The notes: generated by a model not told the origin, from the sequence alone. Positions 39,501 to 54,500 are shown, counted from the first letter of the stretch. The stretch is DNA of 64,000 nt from Blastobasis lacticolella (GCA_905147135.1 LR990049.1:16385428-16449427), one strand, 5' to 3'. A program made the numbers and translations.

Positions 39501-42500
39501 GTTATCTTCAAATCTCAACTTCGGTCAGTACATCGAATCCAAGGCAAAGACTGCAGCAAAAAAACTTGGTATCCTCTCGAAGGTTAGGCGGTACTTCACT
39601 TCTAGGCAGTTGCTTCAGTTATATCAAGCACAAGTGCGGTCCTGCATGGAGTACTGCTGCCACCTCTGGGATGGATCAGCTAAATATCAACTGGCGGCTT
39701 TGGATTCGGTGGAAAAACGTGCAAAGAAGATAATTTGTGACCCGCGGTTGATTAAGGCTAGGCTGCAGAGCCTCGAAAATCGGCGTAGGGTTGCGCGTCT
39801 GTCGGTCTTCTACAGATTACATTTCGGAGAGTGTGCGAAGCAGCTGCACGACCTCATTCCGCCGGCCCCTTTCCGCCATCGGGAAACGCGATCCGGGCGA
39901 GCGCTTCATCCTTATGTCGTGGATCTTCCAGCCATCCGCACGAACCGCTTTGGCTCGACCTTTATAATGCGTACGGCTAAGGAATGGAACGCTTTGCCTG
40001 CGAGTGTGTTCCCTGATCAATATAATCTGGATGCCTTTAAGGCTAGAGTGAATAGGCTGTTCCAAGACGGGCATGCTTCATCTTCGGCCGCATCGTCACT
40101 TACCAACAGGTGAGATGGCGGTCAAATGCCCGACTTGTTTGTTATAAAAAAAAAAAAAATAACAACGCCATCTAGCGGCGTATTGTGTTTTTCTCGATTT
40201 GACTGCTTAGCTGCCCCATTAAATACATTTACTAAGAGAATAGAGTTATAAACAATGACCAAAGCCTTCCGCTGGGGACCTGGACTGGTTGAACAGTCTC
40301 GGGAGCCACCCCGAAATAGTATATTATAATTTATATTATTATTCTCACCATGACAGTCTTGCTGTTTCCGCCGAGGTTGTCCTTGAGGAGCCAGGTCAGC
40401 ACGGAGTCGCGGTACGGGACGAACTTATCCTTGTTCGGCTTCCCCGAAGACTGGTCGGCCAGCTTCGATATCACTAGGCCGAGGGTGGTCAGCGATCTGG
40501 GAATCGGTGAAAACGTTTAGATTTTTATAATATGATACGCCAGACAAACAGGCAAGCTGGGACATCAGCAACACCAAGGGCGTCGCCTCTAATGAGACCT
40601 CAAATATACTTCGTGAAAGATCTCATGTCAAAACCAAAAGAAAACACTGTAGCTGGGTGCTCATTCCATAAACAAGTGAGAAACGTTACTTCAGACCGTC
40701 CAATAAGAAAAGAGGGATATTAGTATAGAAATCGCTGTATAGTAAAACCTGGTCGCTCAACGAGTATATTTGTTCGCTTCTTGCCGATCTTCGATTCTTC
40801 TCAGTTTCTTTTAGGCGTCGTGGATTATAATGATCAGGTGGCTGCTGATGTTCTGGACAACCGTCTGGCAGAGTGCCTTCCTAGTCAAAACAGAACCATA
40901 TCAACAAAACCTCAAAACTTACTTATTAATATTGGAGCCCTCCTTCAGCCTATCGCCGACCGCGCCAGTCTTCACCGCCCGCTCCGAGCCAGCCAGGTCC
41001 ACGAGCGACAGCCTCGCCACCTTCTCTCCCGTGACGCCGGTGGCCGCGTCGCACAACGTCTGTGTCAACACCACGCTGAACACAGCGTGGGATCGCGACG
41101 ACTCACTGTTCATGTTTGTCGCAGCGACAGTTCGGGATTTGTTGCCTTCAGTCATCAGGTTGTCAATGTCCTGGGAAAGAAGAGAGGTAGGTCAGTTGGG
41201 GTTGTGTTTTTGTTGGACCAGAGGCGTACATTTATGTCATTATCGTCAAGATATGATCAGTGGACGAGTTGGGAAAGTGAATGAAGTCGTTCTGATTTAA
41301 AGTAACCCTTAATTTAGTTCAATTAGGCCAACTCCGTTCTGATTTAAAGTAACCCTTAATTTAGTTCAATTAGGCCAACTCTATCAGCCCTAAGTCCAGT
41401 ATTTTCTTTGATTGCGTGCTTCCAATTGGATACGTTACTATCTTATACTAAATCGATATTTATACTAAATCGGAAATAAAAAATCGGCTTCCATTGGGCA
41501 ACGATTATGAATAGGTGTTTACATTACATCAACTTCACTTCAGCCAAAAGAAATACCCTCAGGCTCTTAGGGACTTTACACGTCTTCCTACTTTGTGCAT
41601 CCTGCATCTATCGACGCACTACGACCCTTACAAGATTCAAGGGTATATGCTTGTGTTTTAGATACTCATTCCTGAAGTTGCGACTCCCCTTTAGCCTGTA
41701 CCAGTCATACTCTATGTTTATAACTATTAGATGTTTGTACTTTAAGTTGGGAACTCGATACGCTTGTGTTTTCGCTTGAAAGGTCGAGGGTTTCGAAACT
41801 AGCTCAGCGAGACTAAGTTTATAGAACTGCTTGTAAATAGCTTATTACGTACCTATGAGTTATTCACGAGCCACAAACACAATGTTGATCAAGAAATCCA
41901 TTTACATACAAATATAACTCCTTATACCGCACCGTAACAATACAGTAACATTTATATTTGCTAAATGTCATGTTGCTAGCACACAATGGTTATAGATGGC
42001 AAATGAAGAGCACACACTTCAGCAGCAATAGAATTCTGAAAACGCTATACAAACAACATCCTGCGTAGTACTAAATTCTCTTCGCTGACCACAACTTAGC
42101 TCTGCAGCTGCTGCTACACACAAATATTACCATGGCAACGTGAGCAGTGATCCGCAGTGCCGCCATTTTACTTTAACGACACTAATTCCGACAACACATA
42201 CGATTATGATAAAAGAACCATGAAATTTCCAGGATCTCTTTACAGGGAGCATGCAAAAAATGCGTGTTCCACAAACGCTATTTATATTCATGCCATAAAT
42301 AAGACGGCGAACAAGCTTTCCTTACGGCTACGTATACGTGTTGTCAGTATACGTAAGATTTACGTTACCTCCATAAAAACGTATGGGACATCGGTGTAGG
42401 TAGATTTGGAAGTGTACTGAGAGTCGACCTTGTTTTTAAATGACAACCTAGAATGTAGACAATGTGATTTTTCTTCTTTTGTATGTTATCAGAACGAGAG

Positions 42501-45500
42501 GATAGGATGATGGCGACAGTTAATTTCTTCATATAGCCATATGAAGAAATTAACTGTCGCCATCATCTTCTATTCTACAATCGTAGTAAGTGCATTAGCA
42601 CGGTGAGTCGATACCATTTAGCTGCTGCCAGTCCCGTTAACAGGTAAGAATATTACAGATAAAGAAGTTAGGTATAGTACTAGTACAAACCCGACTTTGC
42701 AACGAAATACCGAGATAAATGATACTACATCAGTACCAACGCAGGGACCAGGCCATTATTATTTCCCATCTGCCCCTATAACGGGACAAAGCCATCAAGG
42801 TGGTTGGTTACGACTCGTCACCGAAGAGCGCTGACATGCACTTAGCTTGCACTATACTCGTACATCACAGAGCATAAACTCATTCAGGCGACTGAATGTG
42901 TAGCCGTGATCCAATCTAGCCTAGTTCCCCTGCAAACAGGATCACGTAGATCAGCTGGCAGTCGCTCTACTGTCATTACCTGATCTGCCAAATCCTGGAC
43001 CATGGTCAAGGCGAACCCCGTACTCACAAGAAAACAACCGAAATATATCAGAGCAAGCTAAACCAAGCAATAAAATACAGCGGTGTGTACAAAAAAACAA
43101 ATAAATGCCAAGTGGTCCTAATTGCTTCCAGCGTCTACGCGTCAATGTCAATTTCTAAATAGGCGTAGTGCTCGACGCCCCGCCTCATGGGTTAATTCAA
43201 TATACGAATCACTCGCTAATGGTCCGTGAGCTGACGTAAATAGGATTCAGGGCTGGTGTGAATTACATTTAGAGGATGAGCGAAACTAGTTCCGTTTTTC
43301 ACGCCTTAAGGAACTTTATTAAGTGCTTATTGTCAATAATTGTGGGGTCGTCAGAGTATGTCCATACTCTGAATTATAAAAGCCGTAAAAAAAATATTTT
43401 ACATAGACAGTTGCTCAGAAATAGGGCCTCGTGGGTTAATTTAATATACTAATCACTCGCTAATGGCCCGTGAGCTGACGTAAATAGGATTAAGGGCTGG
43501 TGTGAATTACATTTAGAGGATGACCGGCGTAACTTCCGTTATATGCGAAAGTGCCACTCTTTAAGAAACTTTACTAAGTGCTTTTTGTCTATAATTGTGG
43601 GGGGGCGTACTCTAAATTATAAAGGACGTAAAAATATGTATATTTAACCGAGACAGGTGCTCAGAAATAGGGGTACTTAGGTAAACAAGCGACAAGAAAA
43701 TAAATTAATAACAGCCAAACATGCGAAACCTTTTCATTTTAATATGCGCTAACCTCATTTACATTTTCGATAGAAGATGGATTACGAGAGATAACGTTTT
43801 ATGAATATCAATCAACGTTTCGTAGAATTGGCGTAGAAAATCTGGTAAACAGGAAACGTAGTTTTCATTAGTCTTTATTCTAGCATTAGATGTTGTTTAC
43901 TTGTTGTTGGTTGTTCTTTTGTTGACTTTTTTACAATTAGCTTATGTAAAGTAAAACAAGGAGAATAGCAATGACAAATAATAATATATCTTCTTATCGT
44001 AAACCGCTAATTAGAGCTCATAACATGTACGAACTAGATCATAGATTGATTCTAGATATTCGAACTTGGCCCTAACACAGTTTTGCTACATAATCAGGGG
44101 TAACATCTAGGCCGACACCACAAGACTCGGAACACCGCAAGTTAATCTCCTAGGCCGAGTTCAGATTGAAAATCCCACGGCCAAGTTATTAAGTGAAGGA
44201 GTCTCAGCGCAAACTTCGCTGTCTTAAGGGCCCATTCAGCTCTCGGGCCGCGGAACTCGCGTCGAGTTTTCCTCCCCTAGAATATAATTATATTCAGCCG
44301 ATGATGTAAGTTTACTCCACCCTGTGTAAACAAGCTTACGTAAACGACTTACCGACACTGTTTCGCCTTAGCAAACACCCAAAATCTATGATACAGAAAG
44401 CGAGATGATTGAATACAAAGTTGTATCCAATGAATGAATTGAAGCTTAGCGGAGGTACGAGGAAATAAAGTATAAGGAAAATTCGAAGAAAGAAAACGCC
44501 GAATGTGCAAATAAATCACTTTAAATAAGAGCTTTCTATTCACCTCAGATACACGGAGATAGCTTCCAATCAATCCAGAGAGTTTCATCCTTATTTTATC
44601 TGAATTCGCCTTTGAAGAAGAAATCATATAAGGATATCATTCGGTGGAATATACGAATCTATAACAATACCAAAGCTTTTACAAATACCCGATCACATTA
44701 GGTAAAAATTTGATGCAAATTATCAATATAATTTCCCACAATTCAAAGAAAGGATATTATTCCAATACTCAAGGTCAACTCGAAGCGAAATCGCTGCCCC
44801 AGGATACAATATCAACGTAGAGGGACTGTTCACAAACAATTTCACAGGAAATATACAATAGTTTCGTGTCGGGTATTTCATTTTCCCAGGAACAGACTCG
44901 GGAGTGTTTTTTTATTTACGCCTCAGCTGCCGCCATCGCGGGCCAGCGAGCAGTAAAAAACAGGACAAACAATTGTTTTGCTACAATCGCCGTCCGTTTG
45001 GAGGCTTTATTGCAGAAGCGTCGATCAACGTCCGTAGTTGGCCGTAACAATATTTGTTAGAGAATGTTGATGATATTTTCAAATACATTTTATGGTAATA
45101 TAGCTTATAGTATTCAGCTGTGCAATGCGATAAAATGTGGTGTACCGTTACGATAATATGCCCGGGCATGTATTACGTCATAAACTTATGTTATGTGAAA
45201 CCGCTGTGGCGTTTTATTCAGGCTGTTTCTATGAAGTCTTTATGGAATTGCATTTTATTGATAAAAATCCATTATTACCACGCAACGTATTAGTAACTCC
45301 CCTGATGTTGTTGATGGCCATAGGTGGCGGTGACCACTTTCCATCAGGTGGCACGCTTGCCAGTTGACTGTCGTATAACATAAAATAAAACACCTCCTGA
45401 AACTCTGCGGGTACAAGGAAAACCTCACATCGTCCATCCTGCCAGCGTCAAATGACCAAAAGGGCAAGCAGGACAATAACACTGAAAGACAATGACCGAT

Positions 45501-48500
45501 GACCCAAAACAGGATTAGTTGCGCCACCGCTCGATCACGGCTCAATCGTACGTGCATTACCCGTGCGGGTTCAAGGCTCCGTGTGACGTCATAGGGTGTC
45601 TATGTCGTGAGGCGGTCCGACTTCCGAGATTACATAGTTACACTGTGAGTGAGGTACCGTTGTGAGGTAAACGTAATACGTCGTCGAGGGTAGGAGAGGA
45701 TATTTCAGTCAAATAAAATATCAACCTGTTTGTTTTTCTTTTCTTTATTGCTATATCTCTAAGGTACCGCTGGCTGGACAAAGTGCTAAAGGATCATTCA
45801 CGGCTTCTCGCTCTCTGAAGCTCGGATAGATCTGTTCGAGCTTCAGAGGCAGAGATGGAAGGAATCCGTTCTGGATCAGCATGAGAGGCGTCTTTTGCTG
45901 CCGGGGGCCAAGATCCGCTTTGTGTATCTCAGGCAGCGCAGTAAGTATACCACGAAGTGGCAATAAATGTACGACAACAGTAAGAAGACATGTCATCACG
46001 CCATCAGGCAAGCAGACACCGAAGCCTATGTATCGACGTTTGTAATACCATTATTGCATTTGCAAAAACCGATAAATAAAGTATACACATCACTACACCG
46101 TCTTCAAACCAAATTTTAGTTCGTTTTTTACTAGTGTTATTAGGAATTTACTATGAAAAGGCCTAACAATTTAAAAAGGAACCTTTTTTGTCCTTTTAGT
46201 AGTTATAAATCATATCCTTTCACCACCACCATCACAGCCCATAACAGTCCACTGCAGGACTTCGGGCCTCTCCCACGAAAGGGGAGGTCATTGTCATAAT
46301 CTCCACGCTTGGCAGGCGGGTTGGAGATCGCAGTGCAGTTGATGTAAATCTACCCAGAAAGATGCTGCTGCCCATCTTTTAGATTTGTCCCTTAGTCGCC
46401 TCTTACGACACCCAAGGGAAGAGATGGGGTGGTGCTATTCTTTGAGGTGGCGGCACCACACACCACCAATCATATCCTTAACAGCGTTTATTTATACATT
46501 TAAATGTAGTATTGTCAACTATGAAGTACAGTGCATACAACACACGTTAACAAACCCAGCGAATTTGAGGAAAGACATCAGTCCAGGTTAGGTTGTCGTC
46601 ATAATAAAGCCGGGAATACACGCGTTAATCCAGGCTTACTGTTGGCCCGGCAGTGAGTAGGGTGGACCTGCGCGGTAATCCCGCCTCTAAAAGGATGCAC
46701 AGACCACGCGCCCGTTCACTATTTCACATGGGATTAAAAGGTTTCATCTCGTTCCAACACGATTGGCTGATTGCTAAGTATAAGGATGTGGCGATTACTA
46801 TGCCAATAGGGGCTTCTAGTGCAAAGACAAATGTAGGTGCATAATAGAGCTCGCGACCAGACCTATTGAGACGACAACCTAATTCACCGTACTCCAATCT
46901 TCCCGTAATGTTTCTTTTTTATGCGACTAGTCGTCAAACGAAGAAAAACATTGTAATAAAACAGCCCACGATAACTAATATACATTTCAAACGGAGCGCT
47001 CCAATTCAAATTGAGCGAGTGTCCGATTCGATTAGTCGGTACATTGCACTCTTTAACTAGCTTTTGCGCCACTTCGACTTTCGAAAAGGTCCTGGTGACG
47101 GTTTTTGCGTCTTTTTCCTTATGATAGGGCTAGGGAGACGAAACCCATACCCCCCCCTGGTGCAGTGACCCCCTGGAGTTTGGTGTCAACCTGGACCGTG
47201 GTAGCATGCTTGGATTATCACTACCTCGGGTGGGGGGATCTCATGATCCTGGACAGCTGGCATTAACAATTATACGGCCGCCATCCGTGACCGTATTTCG
47301 TGGCGCTACTCTCGCATTTGCTCTACAAGGCTAGCAGAAATGTGCCCACGACACAGCTCGTGCCGCGAGAGAGCGTTTGATTTCTTCTCTCAATACTAAG
47401 TTGAAAGAGATAGCAGTATATGTGTAGCACCTTTTCTCGCTTATCGCGCGCACACTTGTTCTAGCCGTGCTGTGCGAACTGCGGCTTGTTAGTCACTTGT
47501 CGTCCCTTGAGCTGAACACATATCGTTTCTTCGCTCAAATCGCCAGCCTCCCAAGTGTGCCGTCGCGAATGTTCTGGCCAGTGCTCATGAGGAGAAGAGT
47601 GAGTGTACTCTTTCATCACCGCCTGCGGCGATCCTGGACACGTGGTCAGGAGTCTCCTAGGGATGGGACACAGCACGGAGACGAAAATCATGGGGAGTCT
47701 CATTCAATCAAGAACACCGTGTAATTTACAGACAAATCCCAACTTTCACATCAGTTGCAATAGGCTATGATATATAAACCTACCATGAATCGAGCACAAA
47801 ATCACAGGGATAGAATGAAAACAAATCGTCGGTTGCCGCTTGGGCGTTCCTAATCCATCATGCGACCGACCTGTGTCGATTAATTATGTATGGGCATCAG
47901 CGGAGGCTGGAGACGGGCCGGCATCGATAGATCGCATTCGGGCCAGTCAACCCGCATTTGGACTTCTATTATCCTGAGCTTTATTCGAGGATTTGCGTGA
48001 TTTGTTTCCATTGCTAAATTGAAAACGATGTTTTTAAAGTGTCATTTCATTGTAAGTTGCCGTATGGTATCCACCGGTCGAGTAGATCGTGGCATCTATT
48101 GACAGTTTCTGCACCACTTGCGATCTCCAAGCAGTCAACGCAACGACATTATTGGCTTAGTCTGTAGATTTTAGAGTAGTAACATAGTAGTAGAATAAAT
48201 AAATTCTGAGATATACGACAAAGAGATCTTGGTGGCGGAAAGGAAGATTTTGCGATGTATTCTGGGACCCACCAGGGGCGAAGGCGGATTCTCGAGGATG
48301 AGGAAGAACTTGGAAATACAAGATATCGTGTTCGAGCTTAATATAATCGGAGTGATTAAAGCTGTTCGACTTCGCTGGCTCGGACACATTGAGAGACTGG
48401 GAAAGTAACGTGCAGCCAAACATGCATACCTGGGTCATATAGCTATAAAGCGCCCGGTGTGACGGCCCAGGTATCGATGGATGGACGAAGTCCGGAAAGA

Positions 48501-51500
48501 CCTGTGTGAACTCCAGATAATTCACTGCGACCAAATCGCGCAGGAAGTGGTCAAGATTCACTTCGGGTCGCTGAGCCAGCGAAATAAGTAAGTAATATAT
48601 ACGACGACCTGATTTAAATAAAGCGCTAAAAGTACCTCTATAGTGACAAGAGTTACTCGGTCAGTACGAAGTATATAACTGTAGTGAAAGACGGTAACTC
48701 CCTTCTCAATCAATGATTTATACACAGTCACTAAGAGTCCTCGCACTACCTACTGATATACAAGCAAGCATGTCATACTATGCAGATAATACGGACGATC
48801 AGGACTATACTCGCACATAACAACTAATAGCGTATTTAGGGCTAAACACACAACCGTTCTTTCGAATGGCATCGTTGGGGCGTCTCAAAGCACCACGAAT
48901 GGCGATATTCGGCACCGAATGCGATCCTGAATCCGAGCAAATCGCACACTAACCCACATTATTGATATATTCCGTATTAATATTAAAGCAGTGCGCGGAT
49001 ACGGGCAGCAATTTGGTGGAACAATATTGGCTGGCGATTTCAATTTCGAGTTTCAATTTGGGTCGCCCGTTTCAATGCCAGGACGCGTATGAATTTATAT
49101 TGTGCGGTATGGTAGTAGATAGTTGTAGCCGTAATGTGCTATAACTATTATTGTCAGGTCCATACATATTACAGGCTAACCCAGTCTGCATGTCTCTAAG
49201 TCTCTTATTGTTGTTGTAACCTTTTTTGAGAGCAAATAAAAAGAAATACGATATGTTTGTGAATATTAGCAAGCAAATATTTGTTCAATAACTGTGGAAG
49301 AGTGATTTGCCTGAGAGTGATTTTGTGTGAGATCGACTGAAACAAATCGCTTTAAGGGCCGCCGGTTGCTTTTTCTTTTTACCTTTGTTTTTTTGCTATT
49401 TGTGTGTAAGCAATAAAGAATTTTCATTCATTCATTATATTTCTAAACTGGTATGCCTCGAAGTAAGAAAGTTAGTTGGCGCAGAAGGTGGCGTATGACG
49501 TCGTTGCGGTATATTTCTTTGATATACCACTGGTGCAACGCAAAGTTTATAAACTAGAGACACTGGAGTCACTGTAGCTATTACGTCATATTCAACTCAG
49601 CAATGAAGGTGCGTCGGCGTTTCTACGCTTTATTCATTTTTTTTGAATGAGATAAGGGTTCAATTCCTGAGTGATTCCTGGCCGAGCAAAAATTGAAATG
49701 ATTGAATTTTTATTTTTGTTATGGGTCTGGGTGTTATTTATTCAAAATAATATGTAAAAGTTATATATGTAAAAGGTCTGTATTTAAAAGTATATAAGTA
49801 TTTTATCAGTTATCTGGCACCCATAATACAAGCTTTGCTTACTTTGGGGCTAGATGGCGCTGTATGACTTGTCCAAGCTTATTAATTATTTGTGATATTC
49901 GTGTAATAAACGGATGATTTATTTATTTATTGACCACGAACCATCCACATTAATAAAAACAAATCGGACAACATTTCCATGCCCCAGTGGGCCACAAACA
50001 AATCACTAGCGCCAGCACCAGGGGTGGTAAACGCAACACGACCCCGGGCCGCATCCGTCAGGCGGGAGCAAGCGGCGGGTCCCGCGGGTCGCGTACCGGA
50101 GTCACCCGCAAATCATGCCGCGACAGGCGGCCCCTGAATATGGAACGCTTTAGCGGGTTACGAAGAGACGGGGACAGGTGTTATGGCCGCGTAACGTGTG
50201 CTGTTTTATGGCTCTGGAAGTATAAAGGATGTCTTTTCTTTTGCCTCTTATGTTTTTCCGCGTTTTTGGTTCGTAGCCTCTGCTGATATTTCTTGTATAT
50301 ATTTCTTTCTGCTGACTCGTATTCATAATGCAGAGAGTTCTAATGTGAAGAGTTCGGAATTACGTGTTTGCGGGTAGAAGTTGCGATTTTTCGTTTCTAA
50401 GTCTATTACGAACCGCTTAAGTTCAGCCTTTATAAAGCATACGGGTAAGGAATGGAACGAGTTGTCTGTGAGTGTGATCCCTGATAATTTAGACGCCTTC
50501 AAGGCGCTGAACAGGCTGTTCCTAAATAGGCATGATCCATCAACGGCCGCATCGTTACTTACCACCAGGTGGGATGGCGGTCAAATGTCAGGATATTCTA
50601 ACTTAAAAAGGTCTGGGTAGCTGTTAAATCTGTGGAGCTGTTTATTCTTTTTAGCAGATCTCTGATGAGTAGTGCACAAATTAGCTTCGTAGAACTCGTT
50701 AATCGCCAAACCGATGGAGAGAAAAAGAAAAGTAAACAAAGTTATTCGCATTCCGTGATACATCTGTAATATCGTGTAAAGATAAGGAGTAAGCCCAATA
50801 GCGGGCAGATATCATAAATAATGCTTGAATCGACGCGATTGGCTTTCAGAGGATTGCTTCTCCTTTCATGACCTATCAGGGCCAATGAGTGTTTTATCGC
50901 TTGTGTGTGCTCAGATTTAGAATCGTATCGCAGACAGACTGTTTTCAAGAGAGAAAATTAATAACGTAAGACGTTTAGTATGAGAAATGCCTCATAGTGT
51001 TGCATTAGTATTTTTGTTAATACATTGCGAGGCTGCCTCGCGAGGGATGCCTCGCGGTATGGAGACGCATATGCCTCGCGAGCTTTGCTTTGCATCGTTT
51101 GACTCGCAAGCAACCTTGCAATGTCAATACGCGCCTTTAGTAGCGCACCACCCGCCGTGGGCTTGGTACTCATCCTCACTACGTGGACCCTCTGTTGGTC
51201 AAGACGCGAAGGTTGGAAAGAACGTTTCTCGCTCGTACGATTCGGATGTGGAATGAGCTCCCAGCCACAGTGTTTCCTTTGGACTATGACATGGGATCGT
51301 TCAAGAGGTATATTAGAGGTCTCTTCAGAGGCGGGCAACGCATCAGTGACTCCCCTGGTGTTGCTGATGTCCATAGGCGGCGGTGACCACTTTCCATCAG
51401 GTGGCCCGCTTGCCTGTTTGTCTGCCGTACAACATAAAAAAAAAAGTTTTAAGTAGTGTCATCTCCACTAGAAACACGAGCAAACGGACAATAGATAATA

Positions 51501-54500
51501 GATGTTGGATACTTGGATGAGGAAAGAGGAATGAGGCGTCACGTTATGTATGTATATTATAATGATTAGCATAAAAGAAATAGTGGCGTGGTGCTAACCG
51601 GAGGAATATTTCATTTACGTCACGAGCATTACTATTCACGCGCATGTTCCAAGCGTTCGTGTCATTGCCGTCTAGAACAGACAGCTGAAACTGAATTCGT
51701 TACATCTGCAATGCGCGCTTTGGCGGATTTTCATTTCTGAGCTGTTCCATTATTTACATGCATATTCTTGAGTACTCGTTACAAAGCTTAAGCGCGGCAA
51801 AGTATTCCCTTTAGAAAGTCTTGCACTACTTTCCTTTCATTGAAATGAGACTAGTTCTTCTATATCTTCTTCTATACATGCCCTGTGCTATATATAAGCA
51901 TTTGTCCGCCATCTCATGTGGTGGTGAGTGACGATGCGGATGATGAAATGAAATGAATGAATGAAAAATTCTTTATTGCTTATACATAGATTAAAACAAA
52001 AACATAGGAAAAAATAAACAAATAAAAGCAACCGGCGGCCTTATCGCTTAAAGCGATTTCTTCCAGGCAACCTTAAACATCTAAAAACAGAGTAAACCCT
52101 AGGATAGATGGTAAGTCTGTTCTACTGAACATTACTGTGGCATATTTCATTAATATTAATAAACCTATATCACTAAAATACAATACTATAAATACATAAT
52201 ACCAATTAATTAAACATCACAAAACAATATAAAGATGATAAAATAAAAATAAAATACATATTTTGATGTTTATCATGTATCCGCCTATGAGTGAAGTGAG
52301 ACGTTGATGATGATGGATCCCTATGTGACAGCTTTGAGAAAGTGCGCTTTAACCAGCTTTTTAAAGGTTGTTAAGGTTTTTGCCAGACGGATTTCGACAG
52401 GCAATGAGTTCCAGAGTCGAATCGACTGGACAGTGAACGACTTAGAATAGAAGTTAGAGGAGTGAAGTGGGACATTTAGAAGAAGGTTATCAGAAGAGCG
52501 GAGAGAAAGGGAATGGGAGGAAGATAGGAATTGGAAACGCTCTTTTAGATAATGCGGAGCAGAGGGATTAAAAAGTACTGTATATAGGAGTGACAGCATA
52601 TGGAGATCCCTACGTAAACGAACCGGGAGCCACTTTAGTTGCTTCCGGAACTCCGACACATGATCGAATTTCCGCAGTCCGAAAACAAACCTTATGCACA
52701 TGTTCTGCAGTCGCTCTGCTTTATTAAACTGCTCAGCCGTAAGATCAGGGTAGCAGCAATCCGCATAGTCCAGGATTGGATGCAGGAGGCCCTGAGCAAG
52801 TGTAATCTTAGTAGATGTTGGTAGAAAGTTGCGGAGGCGCTTTAACGATTTAGAAGCAGCAAATATCCTCCTGCTGACCTCATTTAGCTGGCTCCCCCAT
52901 GACAGAGTGCTGTCAAAATAAATCCCTAAGTTTTTTACTTTTTTACTGTAGGGTATATGCACATTATTAAAGCGAATTGGTATAAGACTATTAAAATCTA
53001 GTTTAGCGATGGAGGTAGGACTACCGATAATTATAGTCTGTGTTTTTGTGGGGTTTACTTTTAAGCCATATTTACTGCTCCAGTCCAAAATAGAAATCAG
53101 ATCGACATTCATACGCATAATTGCTTCGGATAGTTCATCAAGTCGAGTTTGCGCGTATATTTGAAGATCATCTGCGTATAGGTGGTAAAAAGAAGCGATG
53201 TTATGGAGTTTATAAAAATCGAGAACAGAAGAGGAGACAGTACTCCTCCCTGTGGAACTCCAGACTCAGTTCCAGTCCAGCCCGACCATCGGTCCTCGAC
53301 ACCAACACGCTGCCGGCGCCCGTAAAGGTAACTACGAAACCAGTCGATTGTAGAATTTGACAAATTGAGTGAGGCCAGAAACGCGAGCATGATGTCAAAA
53401 TCGACCGTATTGAACGCGCTGCTGAAGTCTAGCAACGTGAGAACCGTCAGCTTGCGATTTTCCATACCATGACGGATGTCATCGGAAATTTTCGTCAGTG
53501 CCGACACCGTGCTATGTCCCGTCCGGAAGCCAGACTGAAAAGGATTTAGGAGTTGATGTTCAGAGAGAAAGGAGACAAGTTGACGATGGATAAGACGTTC
53601 AAGAACTTTAGACAAGAAAGGAAGAATGGATATGGGACGGTAATCAGATAGGGATAATGGATTGGGTTTCTTGGGCAGCGGGATGATATAGGAGTCTTTC
53701 CAAAGTTCGGGAAAAACACCAGTTATTATAGAAAAATTTAGGATGTGAGTGATTACTGGCAAAATGGCATCCAGAATGGGCAGGATCATAGCACGACCCA
53801 AACAATCGCTTCCCACGGAGTTTGACGTAATAGCAGCTATAGCAGTCCTAACCTCGTGCTCAGAGAATTGGCTAAACGAAAAGGTAGGAACATTAGGCAC
53901 TGGTATCTCGGAGATATGCTTTATAGAACTGGCCTTAGTAACACTGTCAAGAAAAGAGCAGTAAGCGAAGTGTTGATTCAGCTGGTCAAGGCTAAGATAT
54001 GTTGGGAGGGCATCCCCATCCCGCTATTTGCCCACGCCCAAATTTCTAAGGAATTTCCAAACTTTGGCTGGGTCCTGATTTTCTACAGATTTGTGTATAT
54101 GACGGCGCTGAGCATCCCTACACACCACGTTACAGTGATTTCTGATCAGGTGGTAACGATCACGATTCTGCTCTGATGGGCTGTGCTTAAATTTCACCTT
54201 GGCTCTGTTTTTCTTTACCATAAGCTTTTTTATTACATCCGTGAGCCAGGGTGCTGGCAAATGTCTCAACTTCACAGTTCGAAGTGGCGCATGCTTATCG
54301 AAGAGGGCAGTTACAGTTTTGGTAAAGATATTTACTTTGTCATTTATGTTGTCACTTTTGCCAATATCACCCCAGTCGATCTTCAATGCATCCTCGCGAA
54401 GTTTTTCCACACACATGTTTGCATAATTACGTCGCAGCAAAGATTTAGGTTTAAATTTAGGGGGTCTAATTTTATACGAGAGGAATATAAGATCGTGATA

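Noticed and set aside
38440..40113. The 557-codon plus-strand frame as a host gene
   Set aside because: Reverse transcriptase motifs and multiple 3' copies show it is a retrotransposon.
45255..45557. 100-residue minus-strand frame
   Set aside because: Overlaps a LINE-C tail and has no splice-site or protein-family support.
47461..47724. Overlapping 80- and 85-residue frames on both strands
   Set aside because: No domain, no splice sites in phase with Khc-73, and codon use typical of random sequence.
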